A stretch of 14,884 nt of DNA. It comes from Methylomonas sp. Lineage in GTDB: Bacteria > Pseudomonadota > Gammaproteobacteria > Methylococcales > Methylomonadaceae. A program made the position numbers and the translations under genes. The stretch lies in NCBI GenBank assembly GCA_028688235.1, contig JAQTYP010000022.1, forward strand, positions 1 through 14,884. Direction: 5' to 3'. Below the pieces are notes generated by a model. The model was not told the DNA's origin and made no database searches. It worked only from the letters and a program-made list of their open reading frames with translations. Each line of letters opens with the position of its first letter. The stretch's first letter is position 1. Shown one piece after another: positions 8,820-14,741 of the stretch.

Positions 8820-9191
8820 GTGTCGAAGGAATCTGTTGACGAAAAGCGTCGTTTTCAGCGTATTTTTTATCGTGCGGAAGCCAGTTTGCTGGGCGATGGG
8901 CTTACTTTGCCTTGCCGAATCGTGGATATATCATTGAAAGGATGTTTGCTCGAATTTGGTCAGTCTTTGGCTGAAACGGCAGGCGGCCTTTATGCCCTGG
9001 CTCTGAAATTGTCGGAAGAGGTCACTATCGGCATGAAGCTTCGTTTGGTTCATCGGGCCGGCGCATTGGCGGGATTCGAATGTGTCTATATCGACATCGA
9101 CAGCATGACGAATTTACGCCGGCTTGTGGAATTGAATCTTGGGGATAGCGAATTGCTCGGGCGCGATCTGAATGCTTTGAGCGACCGATAA
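8820..9191 (+). CDS. PilZ-domain protein (c-di-GMP receptor)
   Basis: A 123-aa single-domain PilZ protein. I place the start at GTG 8820: GGAG at 8809-8812 lies 7 bases upstream, and the protein then begins just before the PilZ motif. An in-frame ATG at 8769 would overlap the FHA gene by 47 bases and lacks support. Both c-di-GMP-binding motifs are intact: RxxxR at residues 10-14 (RRFQR) and DxSxxG at 36-41 (DISLKG), followed by a beta-barrel pattern and a C-terminal helix. It therefore probably binds c-di-GMP. It forms a two-gene unit with the FHA gene (4-base gap), partly sharing its ribosome binding site with the end of the FHA coding sequence. Output could be adhesion, motility or polysaccharide control, not decidable here. 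Confidence 0.88.
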   Translation: MSKESVDEKRRFQRIFYRAEASLLGDGLTLPCRIVDISLKGCLLEFGQSLAETAGGLYALALKLSEEVTIGMKLRLVHRAGALAGFECVYIDIDSMTNLRRLVELNLGDSELLGRDLNALSDR

Positions 9192-9247
9192 GGCTTGAAT
9201 CGGCCAGCGAATGCCGGCCTGTCGGAATATCGCTGTGAAAGTCTCGT

Positions 9248-9283
9248 GGGGGGTACCCTCGTCGCGACGAGGGTGTAGCCCCC
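9248..9283. repeat. Strong palindromic hairpin between convergent genes (REP-like or terminator)
   Basis: A perfect 20-base palindrome at 9255-9274 (ACCCTCGTCG then its exact reverse complement) is bracketed by GGGGG (9248-9252) and CCCCC (9279-9283). This gives a long two-part stem with a small internal loop. No T run follows on either strand. It lies between the PilZ gene and the convergent membrane-protein gene, so it may stop or protect transcripts from both sides, or be a member of a repeated extragenic palindrome family. Confidence 0.6.
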
Positions 9284-9305
9284 GCAAACAAGATTGCTTA
9301 AGGTA

Positions 9306-9596
9306 TCAATCGATACGTTGCGCAGCCGATTCTTTATACCAGCCTCCGTTTTTATCCATCCACTTCATACTGAGCCAATACCACAAGGTCATGGGCAACA
9401 TCATTGCAAACCATTCCCAGTCTTCGATCAGGAACAGGTCGCTCACCCAAGGTGTGTCGATATAAAAAAGACTCCAGGGAATGCAATACAAGCTAAACAG
9501 AAAACTGCTCCAAATCAATATCAAAGCGCCTTTCCGCGTTTGTATGCTGGATAGCGCTAAAAATACCCAAAGCGGTTGTTTGCGGTCTGTTTGCAT
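9306..9596 (-). CDS. Small uncharacterised membrane protein
   Basis: A 96-aa protein that I do not recognise. The start is placed at the ATG whose complement is 9594-9596: GAGG (complement of 9604-9607) lies 7 bases upstream. A longer in-frame start (to 9635) has no such site. The chain has a short charged N-terminus, then two or three hydrophobic segments (KGALILIWSSFLFSLYCIPWSLFY; DWEWFAMMLPMTLWYWLSMKWM), rich in Trp, and a polar tail with GGWYKE. It is probably an inner-membrane protein of two transmembrane helices. It is transcribed toward the PilZ gene with the hairpin at 9248-9283 between them. Confidence 0.6.
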   Translation of the reverse strand: MQTDRKQPLWVFLALSSIQTRKGALILIWSSFLFSLYCIPWSLFYIDTPWVSDLFLIEDWEWFAMMLPMTLWYWLSMKWMDKNGGWYKESAAQRID

Positions 9597-10140
9597 ATTT
9601 TTTCCTCGTGGATGTGGTTGAAATGGTTTAAGCAATAAGCATAAGGCGTGCCGTATTGTAGTCCTGTATTTGCCGCCGCTTCAAATTGAGCTTCATGTTC
9701 CGGGCGTATCGATGAATGCGCCAAACGTTTCCAGTGAAACTAAACCTGTATCTATTCAGTGATGTTCGGAGCGGCGCCATTGCGACAGGCGTCGCTTCAG
9801 TCAAGGATGTGTCGGACCAGTTTATTTCGTGCGCCTTTTGGGTGTTGATCCGAAGCTGGCGATCTGTTCGAGCCTATTCGTGGATGATGTGATTTTTCCA
9901 GGTTGACATGCGTCTTGTTGTTGCCGCTGATATTGGCGGTAAGACGTAATCGGTGTCAGGTATTGAGGCATATCACGCGGCATTATGAATTATTTAACAT
10001 AGTTCAATAAAGAGGTGTCGTGATTCCTATATTAGGAAATGTTTTAATTAATTGATAATTTTAATTTACCGTGATTATGGCGCAAAAATTGTATTTAATG
10101 GCAAGGTTCATTTGGGTTTGAAACGAGAAGAAGCGGGAGA
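9597..10140. other. Long noncoding stretch upstream of the riboswitch-like leader
   Basis: About 540 bases without a supportable gene. It contains a 9-bp hairpin with one G-U wobble (9770-9778 pairing with 9788-9796), a perfect TTGACA at 9903-9908 without a well-spaced -10, and an AT-rich zone at about 9985-10100 that probably contains the promoter for the downstream leader RNA. A 15-base palindrome in that zone is listed separately. No recognisable protein remnant was seen. Confidence 0.5.
10024..10038. promoter_or_regulatory. Inverted repeat, candidate operator
   Basis: TTCCTA-TAT-TAGGAA is a perfect 6-base inverted repeat with a 3-base spacer in the AT-rich region about 120 bases upstream of the aptamer-like RNA. 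Its length and symmetry fit a dimeric regulator's site, but no regulator is recognised and the site may be coincidental. Confidence 0.35.
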
Positions 10141-10144
10141 TACT

Positions 10145-10263
10145 GGGGAGCAGTAGGTTTCTAACCTGAAAACTATGCCACACCCGCCGCGAGGCGGGGC
10201 CGGAAAGCCGCGGGTCTCGTAAATCAAGACAGCCGGGCTGCCTCCTTTGGTGATGGGGAGGGC
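10145..10263 (+). ncRNA. c-di-GMP-I (GEMM-I)-like riboswitch leader, apparent binding-core variant
   Basis: The core spans about 10177-10242. It aligns base by base with the V. cholerae Vc2 GEMM-I aptamer as I remember it. GCCACA (10177-10182) stands for GGCAAA. A perfect 6-bp stem CCCGCC/GGCGGG is capped by the GNRA loop GCGA (10183-10198). GCCGGAAAGCC (10199-10209) stands for GACGCAAAGCC. GTCT/AGAC (10214-10217 with 10227-10230) closes the second arm, and AGCCGGGCTGCC (10231-10242) stands for the AGCCGGGUUGCC 3' end. The intercalating A47 is A10205 and C92 is C10241, but the G20 position is C10178, with a matching change C45 to G10203. It precedes the VPLPA-CTERM gene by about 75 bases after the leader. 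Membership in the family is likely; the ligand is uncertain. Confidence 0.7.
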
Positions 10264-10293
10264 GAGAGTGATCGATATCGGATCGTACTCTTG

Positions 10294-10323
10294 GACATTG
10301 CTGTTAACAATAAATGTCAACAG
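10294..10323 (+). other. Overlapping alternative hairpins just before the ribosome binding site
   Basis: CTGTTAAC (10301-10308) can pair with GTCAACAG (10316-10323) with one mismatch, or GACATT (10294-10299) can pair with AATGTC (10313-10318). The two folds exclude each other and end just before AGAGGA (10327-10332), the ribosome binding site of the next gene. Confidence 0.4.
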
Positions 10324-10338
10324 TAAAGAGGATCAATA

Positions 10339-11067
10339 ATGAAAAAAATCGTACTGTCTTTAATGGCGCTAGCCAGCTTTTTGTTTGCCGGCCAAGTGTT
10401 CGCGCATGTTTCTTACTACAACCTGAATGTCAATAATCCATCGATTAGAGCCGTGACCAGCAACATCGGTTGGTCTGACGCGGCCGATGGGGATTGGGGC
10501 GACAGCCACCATGCCGCTTGGTTTAAATTTAATCTGGCGGAAGATTCATTGGTCAGCATTACCGTTAGCGGTTTGAACGCCGGAACTTATGCAAGCGTTA
10601 ACCAAAATGGCGCCTCGATTAATGTGACGCCTGCTTTAAACCTCACTGATGTGGGTTTTTCCCTCTACAAAGGCTTGTTCCCTGCTGGAGCGTATGATAG
10701 CGCAGCTTCATTACCCATCCCATCAGGTAAAGATGGTCGCTGGGATGCGTTGGGCGATACAACCATGGCTAACAATAGCGCAGCAGTTGGTACTGTGGAA
10801 TTCAAAACCGCCGTTAACAACAGTACCGATAACGTCGAAACATTGATTAATTTCTTTTTAACTGCTGGTGATTACAGTCTTGGAACCGGCGGTGCATTCG
10901 GTGCTACCGGTACCGTAATAGACGCCGATGTTGGTGATCACTTAGGTTCTTACGCAATTCAAGCCTCCTTGAGCGTTCAACCGGTTCCGGTTCCGGGAGC
11001 GGCTTGGTTGTTCGGCTCAGCTGTAGCGGGTCTGATTGGATTCGGTCGTCGCAAGAAAATTGCTTAA
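10339..11067 (+). CDS. Secreted VPLPA/PEP-CTERM protein with predicted N-terminal His
   Basis: A 242-aa exported protein of unknown function. The ATG has AGAGGA 6 bases upstream. Residues 1-22 are a signal peptide (MKK, hydrophobic core, VFA cleavage site); cutting there makes His23 the first mature residue (HVSYYNLN). The middle is rich in Asn, Ser, Gly and beta-strand patterns, with an SHHAAWFKFNL stretch (H57, H58). Residues 216-242 are a sorting tail: VPVPGAAWLFG, a hydrophobic helix, then RRKK, matching the VPLPA/PEP-CTERM type processed by exosortase/archaeosortase systems and implying surface or extracellular delivery. No exosortase gene is in the window. It lies directly downstream of a GEMM-I-like leader, implying second-messenger control. 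The mature domain family is not recognised. Confidence 0.85.
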   Translation: MKKIVLSLMALASFLFAGQVFAHVSYYNLNVNNPSIRAVTSNIGWSDAADGDWGDSHHAAWFKFNLAEDSLVSITVSGLNAGTYASVNQNGASINVTPALNLTDVGFSLYKGLFPAGAYDSAASLPIPSGKDGRWDALGDTTMANNSAAVGTVEFKTAVNNSTDNVETLINFFLTAGDYSLGTGGAFGATGTVIDADVGDHLGSYAIQASLSVQPVPVPGAAWLFGSAVAGLIGFGRRKKIA

Positions 11068-11107
11068 GACGGTAATGTAGTATACCGGCAAACAGGACGC
11101 TAATTTC

Positions 11108-11137
11108 GGCAAGGGATTGCCAAATTCTTTCGTTTTT
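11108..11137 (+). terminator. Weak terminator or attenuator between the two VPLPA-CTERM genes
   Basis: GGCAA (11108-11112) pairs with TTGCC (11117-11121) around GGGA. The following stretch is T-rich and ends in five T (11133-11137). The stem is short and the T run is 11 bases away, so any effect would be partial. Confidence 0.3.
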
Positions 11138-11139
11138 CG

Positions 11140-11170
11140 CTCAACCTGTCTTTTTTGCTTGAGGGTTGAG
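11140..11170 (+). other. Inverted repeat in the leader of the second VPLPA-CTERM gene
   Basis: CTCAACC (11140-11146) pairs with GGTTGAG (11164-11170) across a 17-base T-rich loop. It ends 26 bases before the next start codon. It could affect transcription or translation of that gene, or be an operator in DNA. Confidence 0.35.
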
Positions 11171-11196
11171 CATAACTAATCTTTATGGGTTAAGTC

Positions 11197-12015
11197 ATGG
11201 AAAAAAATAAATTATCTCTAGCCTTGGGTTTGGCTTTGACTGGGGTATTGGGTTTGGGCGCGTCTTCGGCGGCGTCTGCGCACGTGATGTACAACACTGA
11301 TAATGCCGGTTCCGCCTACGGCGCGGGTGGTACCGATGGTTGGTCGACTCCCGGAAGTTGGGTCGGCACGGCTGATGGCAATGCGCCATTTGGCTATGCC
11401 GGTCCGGTCGCAAACTGGGCTGCTCAGCTACACTCGGCCGGTGCGTCGTTGATCGTTTCATCCGCCGATGCCCTAGACGACTACGATGTTGCTGCGGATA
11501 TCGATACCGCCAAAGGCGCCTGGAATGATGGAAAATTTACCCAAGCCGCCGATTCGCAAGGTTGGGGGCACAATACCGATGTCGGTTTATTCAAGTCCAA
11601 TGTGACCCAAACTGTCACCTTGACGGCCAGCAATGTCGATCCCAACGGTTGGCAAATCTTCGGCATCAGCGTATTCAGTGGCATGACTACCGCCGGCAAT
11701 TATGAGCATCACGGTGGTTGGAACATAGGTTACACGGAAGATGACACCACTCCGGCCACATTGGATAATCCGCTGGGTACTGTCGGGCTGACATTTGTCG
11801 GTTATACCGACAACAGCACTGTTACTTTTACCGCCCAAGCCGGTCAGGTTTATTCTATCCTGCTGGGTGGGTATTCAGGCAGCGGCAATTTCGGTCCGCA
11901 TGCGGGCTACCAATTGGCCATTTCGTCGGTTCCCGTACCCGGCGCTGTCTGGCTATTTGGAACCGCAATGGCGGGGCTGATTGGCATAGGCGGCAGACGT
12001 AAAATCTCTGCTTAA
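11197..12015 (+). CDS. Second secreted VPLPA/PEP-CTERM protein with predicted N-terminal His
   Basis: A 272-aa exported protein of unknown function. Residues 1-28 form a signal peptide ending ASA; cleavage leaves His29 as the first mature residue (HVMYNTDN), as in the preceding gene's product. The body is Gly/Asn/Thr rich with several further His (GWGHNTDVGLF, YEHHGGWNIGY, FGPHAGYQLAI) and beta-strand patterns. Residues 245-272 are the sorting tail VPVPGAVWLFG, a hydrophobic helix and GRRK. Apart from the H-V-x-Y start and tail, the body shows no obvious similarity to the first protein, so simple duplication is not evident. The ribosome binding site is poor; an upstream ATG at 11184 is followed at once by a stop. 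Cotranscription with the first gene is plausible across the 129-base gap, and a strong terminator follows. Confidence 0.83.
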   Translation: MEKNKLSLALGLALTGVLGLGASSAASAHVMYNTDNAGSAYGAGGTDGWSTPGSWVGTADGNAPFGYAGPVANWAAQLHSAGASLIVSSADALDDYDVAADIDTAKGAWNDGKFTQAADSQGWGHNTDVGLFKSNVTQTVTLTASNVDPNGWQIFGISVFSGMTTAGNYEHHGGWNIGYTEDDTTPATLDNPLGTVGLTFVGYTDNSTVTFTAQAGQVYSILLGGYSGSGNFGPHAGYQLAISSVPVPGAVWLFGTAMAGLIGIGGRRKISA

Positions 12016-12125
12016 TTGCGAAACCCAGGAAAAAGGACGGCCTAAAGGAAACGGGCAAAAACGTTTTGAAACGGAGAGCTTAGAACGTAGGATGTTAATG
12101 GATTAGCCTGAGCAAGGACGCATGT

Positions 12126-12165
12126 AACCCCGAAACACGGAATGGAGCCGGTTCGGGGTTTTTTT
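12126..12165 (+). terminator. Rho-independent terminator after the second VPLPA-CTERM gene
   Basis: AACCCCGAA (12126-12134) pairs perfectly with TTCGGGGTT (12152-12160) around a 17-base loop and runs directly into seven T (12159-12165). Confidence 0.88.
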
Positions 12166-12206
12166 ATGGGCAAAATTTGCCGTTTCAAATTCCTGTTGTT
12201 TTCTCT

Positions 12207-13772
12207 ATGGCCAAACAATCCAAATCCAAAACGCTACCCGCTTCCAAACTTGCCACTTTGAATAGATCTTTGTTGCTATTCACCGTCACACTCTGCGGTG
12301 GTGCCGTGATGATTTTGGAGCTGTTGGGTACCCGCATCATTGCGCCGTTTTACGGTGCCAGTCTTTATATCTGGTCCTCCTTGATCGCGGTGACGATGAT
12401 CGCCTTGGCCTTGGGCTACTACATGGGGGGATTTTTAGCCGACCGTTACCCTAAATTGCGCCTTGCTCATATAGTCCTGTTGGCGGCTCTGGCCACCAGT
12501 TCCATTCCGCTGTTGAGCGGCTGGGTGCTGAATGCAACGAGTCCTTTGGGTATGCGCGGCGGCGCCTTCGTCAGCGCATTTTTGTTGTTCACGTTACCGC
12601 TGACGGCGCTGGCCATGGTCGGGCCGTTCGTGATCAAACTGGCGACCGAAACGCTGGACGATGTCGGCAGTACGGTGGGTTCGGTCTATGCGATCAGTAC
12701 ACTGGGGAGCGTAGCGGCCACCTTGTTGTTGGGATTTTTATTGCTGCCGGTTTTCGGAACCCGCGGCATCATTTTCAGTTTGGGCATCGTCTTGGTATTG
12801 CTCGGCATAGTCCTGATACTCAGCGACAAACGGGCGTTCACTTCGGCAGCGGCGGTCACGCCGGTGATGGCGCTCGCGGTTCTTAGCACGCTGTTGAGCG
12901 CCAACGGATATGCCCGGCCGCAAACAGCGGACACGGGCTTTACCGTGTTGCACGAGGCGGAGAGCATTTACGGTTGGGTCAGGGTGGTGGATAACAGGGC
13001 CGAAGGCATACGCCTGCTGCTGTCCGACGCTTCGGTTCTGAGCGCCACGCGCTTGACTAACGGTCAGACCTTGTTGGGATACCAGCTCATCATAGGTTCG
13101 CTGCCGGTGTTGCGGCCCGCTGCCAGCGACGCGTTAGTGATAGGATTGGGCGGCGGCCATATTGCCCGCGAATTGAAGGCTAAAGGGTTGATTACCGATA
13201 CGATAGAAATCGATCCTGTCGTCGCCGATGCTTCATTGCAGTATTTCGATTTCAAACCGACAGGCCAATTCATCGTCGGCGACGCTCGTTACGAGGTCAA
13301 GCATCTCGACAAACGCTACGATTTCATCGTACACGATTGCTTTACCGGCGGTTCCGAGCCCACGCATCTGCTGACGGTGGAAATGTTGCAAGATTTGCGG
13401 AGACTATTGAAGGACGATGGCATGCTGGCGCTGAACTATGTCGGTTTTACCCGCGGCGAGGGTACGGCAGCCGTTGCCTCTGTTTACAAAACCCTGAAAC
13501 AGGTGCTGCCGCATGTGCGCGTGTTCGTTACCGAAAAAACCGAAATGACCGACTTCATCTTCCTGGCTTCGAATCAGGCTGTGGCGTTGGATCAGGGCAG
13601 CCACGATCCGCGCGCGCAATGGCTAATTGATCACGAATACGCGTTAAGCGAAGACGGCGGCATCGTGATTACCGACGACTACAATCCGATGGAAAGCCTG
13701 CAAGTCAGAAAATCCGAAACCTACCGCGAATTGTTTATCAAGCGGGTTGCGTCGGAATTATTGTTATTGTGA
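12207..13772 (+). CDS. Fused membrane / spermidine-synthase-like protein
   Basis: An integral membrane protein of 521 aa from the ATG at 12207. An in-frame TTG at 12177 would add ten residues; neither start has a good ribosome binding site, so the choice is tentative. The N-terminal half has about seven transmembrane segments, beginning with the characteristic ILELLGTRIIAPFYG, YIWSSLIAVTMIALALGYYMGG and FLADRYP. The C-terminal half is a spermidine-synthase-type Rossmann domain: LLLSDASVLSATR, VIGLGGGHIAREL, IEIDPVVAD, VGDARYEV and YDFIVHDCF. In true aminopropyltransferases the GGGDG and later YDxIxxDxxD aspartates matter; here GGGH and HDCF replace them, so polyamine synthesis is doubtful. 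NCBI-type annotation would be 'fused MFS/spermidine synthase'. It follows the strong terminator and appears monocistronic. Confidence 0.85.
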   Translation: MAKQSKSKTLPASKLATLNRSLLLFTVTLCGGAVMILELLGTRIIAPFYGASLYIWSSLIAVTMIALALGYYMGGFLADRYPKLRLAHIVLLAALATSSIPLLSGWVLNATSPLGMRGGAFVSAFLLFTLPLTALAMVGPFVIKLATETLDDVGSTVGSVYAISTLGSVAATLLLGFLLLPVFGTRGIIFSLGIVLVLLGIVLILSDKRAFTSAAAVTPVMALAVLSTLLSANGYARPQTADTGFTVLHEAESIYGWVRVVDNRAEGIRLLLSDASVLSATRLTNGQTLLGYQLIIGSLPVLRPAASDALVIGLGGGHIARELKAKGLITDTIEIDPVVADASLQYFDFKPTGQFIVGDARYEVKHLDKRYDFIVHDCFTGGSEPTHLLTVEMLQDLRRLLKDDGMLALNYVGFTRGEGTAAVASVYKTLKQVLPHVRVFVTEKTEMTDFIFLASNQAVALDQGSHDPRAQWLIDHEYALSEDGGIVITDDYNPMESLQVRKSETYRELFIKRVASELLLL

Positions 13773-14136
13773 TGCAGATTTCTTCGGAAATTAGCCGAAA
13801 CGCCTAGTGCCCTATAGAACGTAACGAGGAGCGCAGCGACGGGCAGGATGGCTGTCGTGGGGCTCATGCTGTTTTTCCTCGCCAATTCGTCGGTGTTGCT
13901 ATTTCTTGCCCTAAAGGAATCAGGCTCTTTACCCTGTTGCTACGCGAAATACGGAAGAACCCAAATTGTTCATGCGTCAACCTTTATACACAAATGCCGT
14001 CATATCAACTATTGGCTTGGTAATAGTGCTTGCATATCAGTCGGCTAAGTAGTACTAATGGCCGTTGTTAGGGGGGGGGCTCCCCAATCGACTTGGCGTA
14101 AGTCAAACCCATCCATTTATGTAGAGGAGAATCACT
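13773..14136. other. Intergenic stretch with possible promoter and G9 tract
   Basis: No convincing gene is present. A small TTCGG/CCGAA hairpin lies at about 13784-13800. A 66-codon open frame (13848-14048) starts with a hydrophobic segment (MAVVGLMLFFLANSSVLLFLALKESG) but turns compositionally random after about 30 codons and has no clear ribosome binding site. A possible promoter is TTGGCT (14012-14017), 17 bases, TATCAG (14035-14040). A run of nine G lies at 14071-14079, 57 bases upstream of the next gene. Confidence 0.45.
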
Positions 14137-14586
14137 ATGAGCCGAATTAAATTGGTATTGGGAGCTATTAAAATAACGGCAGCGGCCGTCTTCGTATTAG
14201 GCTCTAACTCCGTAAGCTATGCGAAAGATAAAGACTGTTGGGCGGAATTTTTCCAAAACAGTCAGTACAGCGGCGAGCATTTTCGTCTGGAAGGGCCTAT
14301 TCAGCTCGATAACTTGCATAGCGTCCAAGGCAAAAATTGGGAAAAGCGTATCGGTAGTCTGAAAGTCGGACCTAAGGCCAAGGTGACCGTTTTCGAAAAT
14401 ATCAATTTTAAGTTGACGTTAAAGGAAATGGGCAAATATCCTGAGCTTTTGAACGCGTTGGGGCTTACCGAGCAAGATGCCAAAGAAGACGCCGAGCTGA
14501 TATTCGACGAAAACTCGGTCATCCACGATCTTAGCGATTTCAATTTTCGCAATAAAATAAGGTCTTTGAAAATAGATTGTGATTGA
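14137..14586 (+). CDS. Secreted beta/gamma-crystallin-like protein
   Basis: A 149-aa exported protein with a good ribosome binding site (AGGAGA at 14125-14130, 6 bases before ATG). Residues 1-29 form a signal peptide (hydrophobic core ITAAAVFVLGSNSV, then SYA). The mature chain reads like one beta/gamma-crystallin domain of two Greek-key halves: CWAEFFQNSQYSGEHFRLEGP ... WEKRIGSLKVGPKAKVTVFENINF, then DENSVIHDLSDFNFRNKIRSLKI. The Ca2+-binding consensus (N/D-N/D-x-x-S/T-S) is only partly kept (WEKRIGS and RNKIRS), so calcium binding may be weak or lost. Two Cys (near residues 34 and 148) could form a disulfide closing the domain. It stands alone, with a G9 tract upstream and a MITE-like element 32 bases downstream. 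A periplasmic or surface structural role is inferred. Confidence 0.75.
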   Translation: MSRIKLVLGAIKITAAAVFVLGSNSVSYAKDKDCWAEFFQNSQYSGEHFRLEGPIQLDNLHSVQGKNWEKRIGSLKVGPKAKVTVFENINFKLTLKEMGKYPELLNALGLTEQDAKEDAELIFDENSVIHDLSDFNFRNKIRSLKIDCD

Positions 14587-14618
14587 CGGCGGCGGAAGCC
14601 TGTCGTAGCAATCGATCA

Positions 14619-14728
14619 TAAAGAAGCTGTCTTGAAAAAGATTAGACACATTTCGCAAAAGTTATTTTTAGCTTGTAGTCAAAATTGGTTGATCTTAATA
14701 AATTTTGTTTTGCAAGACAGCTTCTTAA
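14619..14728. mobile_element. MITE-like element with 14-bp terminal inverted repeats
   Basis: AAGAAGCTGTCTTG (14621-14634) and its exact reverse complement (14713-14726) bracket 78 AT-rich bases. No ORF fits inside. If the element is taken to start one base in on each side (13-bp repeats, 14622-14725), it is flanked by TAA at 14619-14621 and 14726-14728, a possible 3-base target duplication of the TNA type made by some IS5-family elements. The composition differs from neighbouring genes. It could alternatively act as a long hairpin terminator for the crystallin-like gene, though no T run follows. Confidence 0.55.
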
Positions 14729-14741
14729 GGTGCGGGCCATT

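Noticed and set aside
9903..9934. Promoter with perfect TTGACA at 9903-9908
   Set aside because: The nearest -10-like hexamers (TGATAT, GATATT) are 19-20 bases away and poor matches.
10108..10320. Minus-strand 70-codon open frame across the leader
   Set aside because: It exactly overlies the structured GEMM-like RNA; its composition follows the RNA stems and no ribosome binding site supports it.
13848..14048. Small 66-codon open frame with a hydrophobic N-terminus
   Set aside because: Only the first 25-30 codons look protein-like, there is no clear ribosome binding site, and the rest reads as random. It could be a tiny membrane peptide or a remnant, but evidence is too thin to annotate.
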